The notes under the pieces were generated by a model. That model saw only the letters and a program-made list of their open reading frames with translations, had not been told where the DNA came from and ran no database searches. This document shows, in pieces, positions 42,701 through 56,285 of a stretch of DNA of 64,000 nt. Source of the stretch: Antitrichia curtipendula. Lineage: Eukaryota; Streptophyta; Bryopsida; Hypnales; Leucodontaceae. The stretch spans positions 34,348,001 through 34,412,000 of the forward strand of contig OX579637.1 of the NCBI GenBank assembly GCA_951230915.1. The letters run 5' to 3'. Positions within the stretch are counted from its first letter, which is position 1. Every line of letters starts with the position of its first letter. A program made the translations under genes and the position numbers.

Positions 42701-45670
42701 GTTTCAAATACCCTCAAATATTTCAATCCACGCAAACACTGAATTTGTGCGTAATTTTCATCCATCTCCACGTGAATCAAAAAAAATATGGAACAAAACC
42801 GGGTGTGTTCTTTAATGGCTCCCTACATCAAATGTCGTGGAATTTAATTTGGGGAGGCACTTGAACCAAATTGTGCAAGTTTCAAATACCCTCAAATATT
42901 TCAATCCACGCAAACACTGAATTTGTGCGTAATTTTCATCCATCTCCACGTGAATCAAAAAAAATATGGAATAAGACCGAGTGTGTAGTTTAATGGCTCC
43001 CTACATCAAATGTCATGGAATTTGATTTGGGGAGGCACTTGAACAAACTTGTGGAAGTTACAAATACCCTCAGGTATTTGAATCCATGCAAACACTCAAT
43101 TTGTGCATAGTTTTCATCCATGTCCACGTAAATAAATAAAAATATGGAATAAGACCAAGTGTGTAGTTTAATGGCTCCCAACATCAAATGTCATGGAATT
43201 TGATTTGTGGAGGCACTTGAAGTAACTTGTGGAAGTTGCAAATACCTTCAAATATTTGAATCCATGCAAACACTCAATTTGTGAGTAACTTTCATCCACC
43301 TCCACGTGAATCTAAAAAAAAATATGGAATAAAACCGGGTGTGTAGTTTAATGGCTCCCTACATCAAATGTCATTGAATTTGATTTGAGAAGACACTTGA
43401 ACAAACTTGTGAAAGTTACAAATACCCTCACATACTTAAATCCATGCAAACACTCAATTTGTGCGTAATTTTCATCCATCTCCACGTGAATCAATGAAAA
43501 AATACGGAATTAAACCGGGTGTGTATTTTAATGGCTCCCTACATCAAATGTCATGGTATTTGATTTGGAGAGGCACGTGAACCAAATTGTGCAAGTTGCA
43601 AATACAATCAAATATTTGAATCCATGCAAACACTCATTTTGTGCGTAATTTTCATCCATCTCCACGTGAATGAACAAAAATTTATGGAATAAAACCAGGT
43701 GTGTAGTTTAATGGCTCCCTACATCAAATGTCATAGAATTTGATTTGGGGAGGCACTTGAACCAAATTGTGGAAGTTGCAAATACAATCAAATATTTGAA
43801 TCCATGCAAACACTCATTTTGTGCGTAATTTTCATCCATCTCCACGTGCATCAATAAAAATATGAAATAAAACCGGGTGTATAGTTTAATGGCTCCGTAC
43901 ATCAAGTGTCATGGAATTTAATTTGGGGAGGCACTTGAACCAAATTGTGCAAGTTTCAAATACCCTCAAATATTTCAATCCATGCAAACATTCAATTTCT
44001 GCGTAATTTTCATCCATGTCCACGTGAATCAAAAAAAATATGGAACAAAACCGGGTGAATTGTTTAATGGCTCCCTACATCAAATGTCATGGAATTTAAT
44101 TTGGGGAGGCACTTGAACCAAATTGAACAAGTTTCAAATACCGTCAAATATTTCAATCCATGCAAACATTCAATTTTGTGCGTAATTTTCATCCATGTCC
44201 ATGTGAATCCAAAAAAATATGGAACAAATCCGGGTGAATTGTTTAATGGCTCCCTACATCAAATGTCATGGAATTTGATTAGGGGAGGCACTTGAACAAA
44301 CTCGTGGAAGTTGAAAATACAATCAAATATTTGAATCCATGCAAACACTCAATTTGAATGTAATTTTCATCCATGTCCACGTGAATCAAAAAAAATATGG
44401 AATAAGACCGAGTGTGTAGTTTAATGGCTCTCTGCATCAAATGTCATTGACTTTGATTTGGGGAGGCACTTGAACAAACTGGTGGAAGTTGGAAATACAA
44501 TCAAATATTTGAATCCATGCAAACACTCATTTTGTGTGTATTTTTCATCCATCTCCACGTGAATGAACAAAAATTTATGGAATAAAACCAGGTGTGTAGT
44601 TTAATGGCTCCCTACATTAAATGTCATTAAATCTGATTTGTGAAGACTCTTGAACAAACTTGTAAAAGTTACAAATACCCTCACATACTTAAATCCATGC
44701 AAACACTCAATTTGTGAGTAACTTTTATCCATCTCCACGTGAATGAACAAAAATTTATGGAATAAAACCAGGTGTGTAGTTTAATGGCTCCCTACATTAA
44801 ATGTCATTAAATCTGATTTGTGAAGACTCTTGAACAAACTTGTAAAAGTTACAAATACCCTCACATACTTAAATCCATGCAAACACTCAATTTGTGAGTA
44901 ACTTTTATCCATCTCCACGTGAATCAATAAAAATATGAAATAAAACCGGTTGTGTAGTTTAATGGCTCCCTACATCAAATGTCATTGACTTTGATTTGGG
45001 GAGGCACATGAACAAACTGGTGGAAGTTGGAAATACAATCAAATATTTGATTTCATGAGAATATTTCATTTGGGCGTAACTTTCATCCATCTCCATTTGA
45101 CTCAACAAAAAATTATGGAATAAAACCGGGTGTGTATTTTAATGGCTCCCTACATCAAATGTCATAGAATTTGATTTGGGGAGGCACGTGAACCAAATTG
45201 TGCAAGTTGCAAATACAATCAAATATTTGAATCCATGCAAACACTCATTTTGTGTGTATTTTTCATCCATCTCCACGTGAATGAACAAAAATTTATGGAA
45301 TAAAACCGGGTGTGTAGTTTAATGGCTCCCTACATTAAATGTTATTAAATCGGATTTGTGAAGACTCTTGAACAAACTTGTAAAAGTTACAAATACCCTC
45401 ACATACTTAAATCCATGCAAACACTCATTTTGTGAGTAACTTTCATCCATCTCCACGTGAATCAATAAAAATATGAAATAAAACCGGTTGTGTAGTTTAA
45501 TGGCTCCCTACAACAAATGTCATTAAATCTAATTTGAGAACACTCTTGAACAAACTTGTAAAAGTTACAAATACCCTCACATACTTAAATACATGCAGAC
45601 ACTCAATTTGTGAGTAACTTTCATCCATCTCCACGTGAATCAATAAAAATATGAAATAAAACCGGGTGTA
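38850..45670. repeat. 3,576-bp (20-monomer) tandem duplication
   Basis: Sequence from about 38,850 to 41,160 reappears at 42,430-44,740 with a constant offset of 3,576 bp (39,414/42,990, 40,132/43,708, 40,513/44,089). It then continues at an offset of about 3,756 bp to about 45,670, because one monomer at 44,581-44,760 is repeated exactly at 44,761-44,940. The two copies therefore differ mainly by one monomer gain. Confidence 0.87.
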
Positions 45671-48600
45671 TTGTTTAATGGCTCCCTACATCAAATGTCA
45701 TGGAATTTGATTTTGGGAAGGCACATGAACCAAATTGTAAAAGTTACAATTACCCTCAAATATTTGAATCCATGCAACACCCAATTTGTCCGTAATTTTC
45801 ATCCATCTCCACGTAAATCAATAAAAATATGGAATAAAACCGGGTGTGTATTTTAATGGCTCCCTACATCAAATGTCTGTGAATTTGATTTGGAAAGACA
45901 CTTGAACAAACTTGTGAAAGTTACAAATAACCTCAAATACTTAAATCCATGCAAGCACTCAATTTGTGCGTAATTTTCATCCATCTCCACGTGAATCAAT
46001 GAAAAAATACGGAATTAAACCGGGTGTGTAGTTTAATGGCTCCCTACATCAAATGTCATGGAATTTGATTTTGGGGAGGCACATGAACCAAATTGTGCAA
46101 GTTTTAAATACCCTCAAATTTTTCAATCCATGCAAACACTCAATTTGTGCGTAATTTTCATCCATCTCCACCTGAATCAATAAAAATATGAAATAAAACC
46201 GGTTGTGTAGTTTAATGGCTCCGTACATCAAGTGTCATGGAATTTGATTTGGGAAGGCACTTGAATAAACTGGTGGAAGTTTCAAATACCCTCGACTATT
46301 TGAATCCTTGCAAACACTCAATTTGTGCGTAATTTTCATCCATCCCTACGTGAATCAAAAAGAATATGGAATAAAACCGAGTGTGTAGTTTTATAGCTCC
46401 CTACATCAAATGTCATGGAATTTGATTTTGGGGAGGCACATGAACCAAATTGTGGAAGTTACAAATACCTTCAAATATTTGAATCCATGCAAACACTGAA
46501 TTTGTCCGTAATTTTCATCCATCTCCACGTAAATCAACAAAAAAATATGGAATAAAACCGGGGGTGTAGTTTAAAGGCTCCCTAATTCAAACGTCATGGA
46601 GTTTGATTTGGGGAGGCACTTGAACCAAATTGTGCAAGTTACAAATACCCTCAAGTATTTGAATCTATGCAAACACTCAGTTTGTGCGTAACTTTCATCC
46701 ATCTCCACGTGAATTAACAAAAAATATGGAATAAAACCAAGTGTGTAGTTTAATGGCTCCCTACTTCAACTGTCATTGAATTTGATTTGGGAAGACACTT
46801 GAACAAACTTGTGAATGTTACAAATACCCTCAAATACTTAAATCCATGCAAACACTCAATTTATCCGTAGTTTTCATCCATCTCCACGTGAATCAAAAAA
46901 AATATGAAATAAAACCGGTTGTGTAGTTTAATGGCTCCCTACATCAAATGTCATTGACTTTGATTTGAGGAGGCACTTGATTAAACTTGTGGAAGTTGGA
47001 AATACCCTCAAATATTTGATTTCTTGAGAATATTTCATTTGTGCGTAATTTTCATCCATCTCCACGTGAATCAACAAAAAAATATGGAATAAAACCGGGT
47101 GTGTAGTTTAATGGCTCCCTACATCAAATGTCATAGAATTTGATTTGGGGAGGCACTTGATCAAACCTATGGAAGTTGCAAATACAATCAAATATTTGAA
47201 TCCATGCAAACACTCATTTTGTGAGTAATTTTCATCCATCTCCACGTGAATGAACAAAAATTTATGGAATAAAACCGGGTGTGTTGTTTAATGGCTCCCT
47301 ATATCAAATGTCATAGAATTTGATTTGGGGAGGCACTTGATCAAACTTGTGGAAGTTGCAGATACAATCAAATATTTGAATCCATGCAAACACTCATTTT
47401 GTGTGTAATTTTCATCCATCTCCACGTGAATGAACAAAAATTTATGGAATAAAACCGCGTGTGTAGTTTAATGGCTCCCTACATCAAATGTCATTGAATT
47501 TGATTTCAGAAGACACTTGAACAAACTTGTGAAAGTTACAAATAACCTCAAATACTTAAATCCATGCAATCACTCAATCTGTGCGTAATTTTCATCCATG
47601 TCCGCGTGAATCAAAAAAAATATGGAACAAAATCGGGTGTGTAGTTTAATGGCTCCCTATATCAAATGTCATGGAATCTGATTTGGGAAGGCACTTGAAT
47701 AAACTGGTGGAAGTTTCAAATACCCTCGAATATTTGAATCCTTGCAAACACTCAATTTGTGCGTAATTTTCATCCATCTCTACGTGAATCAAAAAGAATA
47801 TGGAATAAAACCGGGTGTGTAGTTTAAAGGCTCCCTACATCAAACGTCATGGAGTTTGATTTGGGGAGGCACATGAACCAAATTGTGCAAGTTACAAATA
47901 CCCTTAAGTATTTGAATCTATGCAAACACTCAATTTGTGCGTAACTTTCATCCATCTCCACGTGAATCAATAAAAATATGAAATAAACCCGGGTGTGTAG
48001 TTTAATGGCTTTCTACATCAAATGTCATGGAATTTGAATTGAGAAGGCACTTGAACAAACTTGTGGAAGATACAAATACAATCAAATATTTGAATCCATG
48101 CAAACACTCAATTTGTGCGTAGTTTTCATCCATGGACACGTGAATCGAAAAAAATATGGGATAAGACCGAGTGTGTAGTTTAATGGCTCCCTACATCAAA
48201 TGTCATGGACTTTGATTTGGGGAGGCACTTGAACAAACTGGTGGAAGTTGGAAATACCCTCAAATATTTGAATCCATGAGAATATTTCATTTGTGCGTAA
48301 TTTTCATCCATCTCCACGTGAATCAAAAAAATTATGGAATAAAACCGGGTGTGTACTTTAATGGCTCCCTACATTAAATGTCATTAAATCTGATTTGTGA
48401 AGACTCTTGAACAAACTTGTAAAAGTTACAAATACCCTCACATACTTAAATCTATGCAAACACTCAATTTGAATGTAATTTTCATCCATGTCCACGTGAA
48501 TCAATAAAAATATGGGATAAGACCAAGTGTGTAGTTTAATGGCTCCCTACAACAAATGTCATTGACTTTGATTTGGGGAGGCACTTGAACCAAATTGTGC

Positions 48601-51600
48601 AAGTTTCAAATACCCTCAAATATTTCAATCCATGCAAACATTCAATTTCTGCGTAGTTTTCATCCATGTCCACGTGAATCAAAAAAAATATGGAACAAAA
48701 CCGGGTGAATTGTTTAATGGCTCCCTACATCAAATGTCATGGAATTTGATTTGGGGAGGCACGTGAACCAAATTCTGCAAGTTACAAATACCCTCAAATA
48801 TTTGAATCCATGCAAACACTCAATTTGTCCGTAGTTATCATCCATCTCCACGTGAATAAAAAAAAAAATGAAATAAAACCGGTTGTGTAGTTTAATGGCT
48901 CGCTACATCCAATGTCATGGAATTTGATTAGGGGAGGCACTTGAACAAACTCGTGGAAGTTGAAAATACAATCAAATATTTGAATCCATGCAAACACTCA
49001 ATTTGAATGTAATTTTCATCCATGTCCACGTGAATCAAAAAAAATATGGAATAAGACCGAGTGTGTAGTTTAATGGCTCCCTACATCAAATGTCATTGAC
49101 TTTGATTTGGGGAGGCACTTGAACAAACTGGTGGAAGTTGCAAATACCTTTAAATATTTGAATCCATGAGAATATTACACTTGTACGTAATTTTCATCCA
49201 TCTCCACGTGAATCAAAAAAAATAGAATCTAAACATGGGTCTGTAGTTTAATGGCTCCCTACATCAAATGTCAGGGAATTTGATTTGGGGAGGCCTTTGA
49301 ACAAATTTGTGGAAGTCGCAAATACCATCAAGTATTTAAATCCTTGCAAACACACAATTTGTGCGCAATTTTCATCTATCTCCACGTGAATTAAAAAAAA
49401 TATGGAATGAAACCGGGTGTGTAGTTTAATGGCTCCCTACATCAAATGTCATGGAATTTGATTTTGGGAGGCACTTGAACCAAATTGTGCAAGTTACAAA
49501 TACCTTCAAATATTTAAATCCATGCAAACATTCAATTTGTGTGTAATTTTCGTCCATCGCCATGTGAATCAAAAAGAATATGGAATAAACTTAGGTGTGT
49601 AGTTTAATGGCTCCCTACATCAAATGTCATGGAATTTGATTTGGGAAGGCAATTGAACCAACTTGTGGAAGTTGCAATTACAATCAATTATTTGAATCCA
49701 TGAGAATATTTCATTTGTACGTAATTTTCATCCATCTTCACCTGAATCAAAAAAAATATAGAATAAGACCGGTTGTGTAGCTTAATGGCTCCCTACATCA
49801 AATGACATGGAATTTGATTTGGGTAGGCACTTAGACAAACTTTGAAAGTTGCAAATACCCTCCAATATTTGAATTGATGAGAATATTTCATTTGTGCATA
49901 ATCTTCATCCATCTCCACGTGATTCAAAAATAATATGGAATAAACTTGGGCCTGTACTTTAATGGCTCCCTACATCAAATGACAAGGAATTTGATTTGGG
50001 GAGGCACTTGAACCAAATTGTGGAAGTTACAAATACCATCAAATATTTGAATGCATGCAAACATTCAATTTGTGCGTAATTTTCATTCATCTCCACAAGA
50101 ATAAAAAAAAATATGGAATAAAACCGGTGTGTAGGTTAATGGCTCCCTACATCAAATGTCATGGAATTTGATTTGGGAAGGCACTTGAACAAAACTTGGT
50201 GGAACTTACAAATACGTTCAAATATTTGAATCCATGCAAACATTTAATTTGTGCGTAATTTTCATCCATCTCTACGTGAATCAAAAAATATTTTGAATAA
50301 ACTTGGGTCTGTAGTTTAATGGCTCCCTACATCAAATGTCATAGAATTTCATTTGGGAAGGCACTTGAATAAACTGGTGGAAATTACAAATACCTTCAAA
50401 TATTTGAATCCTTGAAAACACTATTTTTGTGCATGATTTTCATCCATCTCCACGTGAATCAAAAAGAATATGGAATAAAACCGGGTCTGTAGTTTAATGG
50501 CTCCCTACATCAAATGACATGGAATTTGATTTGGGAAGGCACAAGAAGAAAGTTGTGGAAGTTACAAATACCCTCAAATATTTGAATCCTTGCAAACACT
50601 CAATTTGTGCGTAATTTTCATCCATCTCCACGTGAATCAAAAAAAATATGGAATAAACTTGGGCTTGTACTTTAATGGCTCCCTACATCAAATGTCTTAG
50701 AATTTGATTTAAGGAGGCAATTGAACAAATTTGTACAAGTTACAAATACTCTCAAATATTTGAATCCATGCAAACATTCAATTTGTGCGTAATTTTAATC
50801 CATCTCCACGTGAATCATAAAAAATATGAAATAAAACCGGGTGTGTAGTTTAATGGCTCCCTACATCAAATGTCATGGAATTTGAATTGGGAAGGCACTT
50901 GAACAAGTTGGTGGAAGTTACAAATTCCCTCAAATACTTGAATTCATGAGAATACTTTATTTGTGCTTAATTTTCATTCATCTCCACGTGAAGAAAAAAA
51001 AATATGGAATAGAACCGGGTGTGAAGTTTTATGGGGCCCTACATCAAATATCATGGAATTTGATTAAGGGAGGCACATGAACCAAATTGGGGAAGTTACA
51101 AGTACCCTCAAATATTTAAATTCATGCAAACATTCAATTTGTGCGTAATTTTCATCCATCTCCACATGAATCCCAAAAAATATGGAATAAACTTGGGCCT
51201 GTACTTTAATGGCTCCCTCCATCAAATGTCATGGAATTTGATTTCGGAAGGTGCTTGAACAAATTTGTAGAAGTTGCAATTACCCTTAAGTATTTAAATC
51301 CATGAGAATATTTCATTTGTGCGTAATTTACATTCATCTCCATGTGAATCAAAAAACAATATGGAATAAACTTCGGCGTGTACTTTAATGGCTCTCTACA
51401 TCAAATGTCATGAAATTTGATTCGGGGAGGCACATGAACCAAATTTTGGAAGTTACAAATACCATCAAATATATGAATCCATGCAAACATTCAATTTGTG
51501 CGTAATTTTCATCCATCTCCACGTTAATGAACAAAAATTTATGGAATAAAACCGGGTGTGTAGTTTAATGGCTCCCTACATCAAATGTCATAGAATTTGA

Positions 51601-53441
51601 TTTGGGGAGGCACTTGATCAAACTTGTGGAAGTTGCAAATACAATCAAAAAATATTTGGAATAAACTTCGATCTGTAGTTTAATGGCTCTCTACATCAAA
51701 TGACAAGGAATTTGATTTGGGGAGGCACATGAACCATATTGTGGAAGTTACAAATACCCTCAAATATTTGAATCCATGCAAACACTCAATTTTTGCGTAA
51801 TTTTTATTCATCTCCACGTGAATCAAAAATATGAAATAAAACCGAGTGTGTAGTTTAATGGATCCCTACATCAAATGTCATCGAATTTGGTTTAGGGAGG
51901 CACTTGTACAAAAATTGGTGGAAGTTACAAATACCCTCAAATATTTAAATCTATGCACACACTCAATTTGTGCGTAATTTTCATCCATCTCCACGTGAAT
52001 CAAAAATATGAAATAAAACCGAGTGTGTAGTTTAATGGCTCCCTACATCAAATGTCATGGAATTTGATTTGGGGAGACACTTGAACAAATTTGTGGAAAT
52101 TACAAATACCCTCAAATATTTGAATCCAAGCAAACATTCAAATCGTGCGTAATTTTCATCCATCTCCACGTAAATAAAAAATAATATGGAATAAACATGG
52201 GTCTCTAGTTTAATGGCTCCCTACATCAAATGTCCTCGAATTTGATTTGGGGAATCACTTGAACGAACTTGTGGAAGTTGCAAATACCCTCAAATATTTG
52301 AATCCATGAGAATATTTCATTTGCGTGTAATTTTCATCCATCTCCACGTGAATCAGAAAAAATATGGAATAAACTTGGGCCTGTACTTTAATGGCTCCCT
52401 ACATCAAATGTCATGGAATTTGATTAGGGGAAGCACTTGAACAAACTTGTGGAAGTTGCAAATACCCTCAAATATTTGAATCCATGCAAACACTCAATTT
52501 GTGCGTAATTTTCATCCATCTCCACGTGAATAAAAAAAAGTATGGAATAAACCTGGGTCTGTAGTTTAATGGCTCCCTACATCAAATGTCATGGAATTTG
52601 ATTTGGGAAGGCACTTCAACAAACTTGTAGAAGTTGCAAATACCCTCAAATATTTGAATCCATGAAAACATTCAATTTGTGCGTAATTTTCATCCATCTC
52701 CACGTAAAATCAAAAATAATATGGAATAAACTTGGGTGTGTAGTTTAATGGCTCCCTACATCAAATGTCATCGAATTTGGTTTGGGGAGGCACTTGAAGA
52801 AGAATTGGTGGAAGTTACAAATACCCTCAAATATTTAAATCTATGCAAACACTCAATTTGTGCGTAATTTTCATCCATCTCCACGTGAATCAAAAATATG
52901 GAATAAAACTGGGTGTAGAGTTTAATGGTTTCCTCCATCAAATGTCATAGAATTTGATTTGGGAAGGGACTTGAACCAAATTGTGCAATTTACAAATACC
53001 CTCAAATATTCAAATCCATGCAAACACTCAATTTGTGTATAATTTTCAGATATCTCCACGTGAATCAAAAAAGATATGGAATAAACATGGGTCTCTAGTT
53101 TAATGGCTCCCTACATCAAATGTCATGGAATATGATTTGGGGAGGCACTTCAACAAACTTGTGGAAGTTGCAAATACCCTCAAATATTTGAATCCATGCA
53201 AACATTCAATTTGTGCGTAATTTTCATCCATCTCCACGTAAATCAAAAATAATATGGTATAAAATCGGGTCTCTAGTTTAATGGCTCCCTACATCAAATG
53301 TCATGGAATATGATTTGGGGAGGCACTTGAACAAACTTGTGGAAGTTGCAAATACCCTCAAATATTTGAATCCATGCAAACACGCAATTTGTGCGTAATT
53401 TTCATCCATCTCCACGGGAATCAAAAAAAATATGGAATAAA
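45670..53441. repeat. Divergent satellite domain without clear long HOR
   Basis: Monomers here differ from their neighbours at many sites, and few segments repeat exactly. A second monomer form, in which CCATGCAAACACTC is replaced by CCATGAGAATATTTC, becomes common (48,270, 49,700, 49,870, 50,950, 51,300, 52,305). The unit end changes from AAACCGGGTGTG to AAACTTGGGCCTG in many monomers. Loss of homogenisation toward the edge is typical of satellite arrays. Confidence 0.85.
51573..51687. repeat. Internally deleted 115-bp satellite monomer
   Basis: This unit is 115 bp instead of about 178. The sequence runs from GCAAATACAATCAAA directly into AAATATTTGGAATAAAC, skipping the CCATGCAAAC, TTTTCATCCAT and CCACGTG parts. 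The breakpoint lies between two AATCAAA copies that normally stand about 63 bp apart in the monomer, so deletion between short direct repeats explains it. Confidence 0.85.
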
Positions 53442-56285
53442 ATCGGGTCTGGAGTTTAATGGCTCCCTACATCAAATGTCATCAAATTTGGTTTGGGGAG
53501 GCACTTGAACAAAAATTGGTGGAAGATACAAATACCCTCAAATATTTAAATCTATGCAACACTCAATTTGTGCGTAATTTTCATCCATCTCCACGTGAAT
53601 CAAAAATATGGAATAAAACTGGGTGTAGAGCTTAATGGTTTCCTACATCAAATGTCATAGAATTTGATTTGGGAAGGGACTTGAACCAAATTGTGGAAGT
53701 TGCAAATACAATCAAATATTCAAATCCATGCAAACACTCAATTTGTGTATAATTTTCAGATATCCCCACATGAATCAAAAAAAAAATATGGAATAAAAAC
53801 GGGTGTGTAGTTTAATGGCTCCTTACATCAAATGTCATGGACTTTGATTTGGAGAGGCACTTGAACAGATTTGTGGAAATTACAAATACCCTCAAATATT
53901 TGAATCCATGCAAACATTCAAATTGTGTGAAATATTCATCCATCTCCACGTGAATAAAAATAACTTTGGAATAATACCGGGTGTGTAGTTTAATGGCTCC
54001 CTACGTCAAATGACATGGAATTTGATTTGGGAAGGCACTTGAACAAATTTGTGGAAGTTCCAATACCTTCAAATATTTGAATCCATGCAAACATTCAATT
54101 TGTGCGTAATTTTCATCCATCTCCACGTGAATCAAAAAAAATATGGAATAAAATCGGGTCTGGAGTTTAATGGCTCCCTACATCAAATGTCATCAAATTT
54201 GGTTTGGGGAGGCACTTGAACAAAAATTGGTGGAAGATACAAATACCCTCAAATATTTAAATCTATGAAACACTCAATTTGTGCGTAATTTTCATCCATC
54301 TCCACGTGAATCAAAAATATGGAATAAAACTGGGTGTAGAGTTTAATGGTTTCCTACATCAAATGTCATAGAATTTGATTTGGGAAGGGACTTGAACCAA
54401 ATTGTGCAAGTTACAAATACCCTCAAATATTCAAATCCATGCAAACACTCAATTTGTGTATAATTTTCAGATATCCCCACATGAATCAAAAAAAAAATAT
54501 GGAATAAAAACGGGTGTGTAGTTTAATGGCTCCTTACATCAAATGTCATGGACTTTGATTTGGGGAGGCACTTGAACAGATTTGTGGAAATTACAAATAC
54601 CCTCAAATATTTGAATCCATGCAAACATTCAAATTGTGTGAAATATTCATCCATCTCCACGTGAATAAAAATAACTTTGGAATAATACCGGGTGTGTAGT
54701 TTAATGGCTCCCTACGTCAAATGACATGGAATTTGATTTGGGAAGGCACTTGAACAAACTTGTGGAAGTTGCAAATACCCTCAAATATTTGAATCCATGC
54801 AAACACGCAATTTGTGCGTAATTTTCATCCATCTCCACGGGAATCAAAAAAAATATGGAATAAAATCGGGTCTGGAGTTTAATGGCTCCCTACATCAAAT
54901 GTCATCAAATTTGGTTTGGGGAGGCACTTGAACAAAAATTGGTGGAAGATACAAATACCCTCAAATATTTAAATCTATGAAACACTCAATTTGTGCGTAA
55001 TTTTCATCCATCTCCACGTGAATCAAAAATATGGAATAAAACTGGGTGTAGAGTTTAATGGTTTCCTACATCAAATGTCATAGAATTTGATTTGGGAAGG
55101 GACTTGAACCAAATTGTGCAAGTTACAAATACCCTCAAATATTCAAATCCATGCAAACACTCAATTTGTGTATAATTTTCAGATATCCCCACATGAATCA
55201 AAAAAAAAATATGGAATAAAAACGGGTGTGTAGTTTAATGGCTCCTTACATCAAATGTCATGGACTTTGATTTGGAGAGGCACTTGAACAGATTTGTGGA
55301 AATTACAAATACCCTCAAATATTTGAATCCATGCAAACATTCAAATTGTGTGAAATATTCATCCATCTCCACGTGAATAAAAATAACTTTGGAATAATAC
55401 CGGGTGTGTAGTTTAATGGCTCCCTACGTCAAATGACATGGAATTTGATTTGGGAAGGCACTTGAACAAATTTGTGGAAGTTCCAATACCTTCAAATATT
55501 TGAATCCATGCAAACATTCAATTTGTGCGTAATTTTCATCCATCTCCACGTGAATCAAAAAAAATATGGAATAAAATCGGGTCTGGAGTTTAATGGCTCC
55601 CTACATCAAATGTCATCAAATTTGGTTTGGGGAGGCACTTGAACAAAAATTGGTGGAAGATACAAATACCCTCAAATATTTAAATCTATGAAACACTCAA
55701 TTTGTGCGTAATTTTCATCCATCTCCACGTGAATCAAAAATATGGAATAAAACTGGGTGTAGAGTTTAATGGTTTCCTACATCAAATGTCATAGAATTTG
55801 ATTTGGGAAGGGACTTGAACCAAATTGTGCAAGTTACAAATACCCTCAAATATTCAAATCCATGCAAACACTCAATTTGTGTATAATTTTCAGATATCCC
55901 CACATGAATCAAAAAAAAAATATGGAATAAAAACGGGTGTGTAGTTTAATGGCTCCTTACATCAAATGTCATGGACTTTGATTTGGGGAGGCACTTGAAC
56001 AGATTTGTGGAAATTACAAATACCCTCAAATATTTGAATCCATGCAAACATTCAAATTGTGTGAAATATTCATCCATCTCCACGTGAATAAAAATAACTT
56101 TGGAATAATACCGGGTGTGTAGTTTAATGGCTCCCTACGTCAAATGACATGGAATTTGATTTGGGAAGGCACTTGAACAAATTTGTGGAAGTTCCAATAC
56201 CTTCAAATATTTGAATCCATGCAAACATTCAATTTGTGCGTAATTTTCATCCATCTCCACGTGAATCAAAAAAAATATGGAATAA
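53441..56285. repeat. Four-monomer HOR, 711 bp, four copies
   Basis: AATCGGGTCTGGAG starts copies at 53,441, 54,152, 54,864 and 55,575, and again at 56,286 where the match then breaks. Intervals are 711, 712, 711 and 711 bp. A second private marker, TAACTTTGGAATAATACCGG, falls at 53,961, 54,672, 55,384 and 56,095. This is a local, recent amplification embedded in otherwise divergent edge sequence. Confidence 0.92.
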
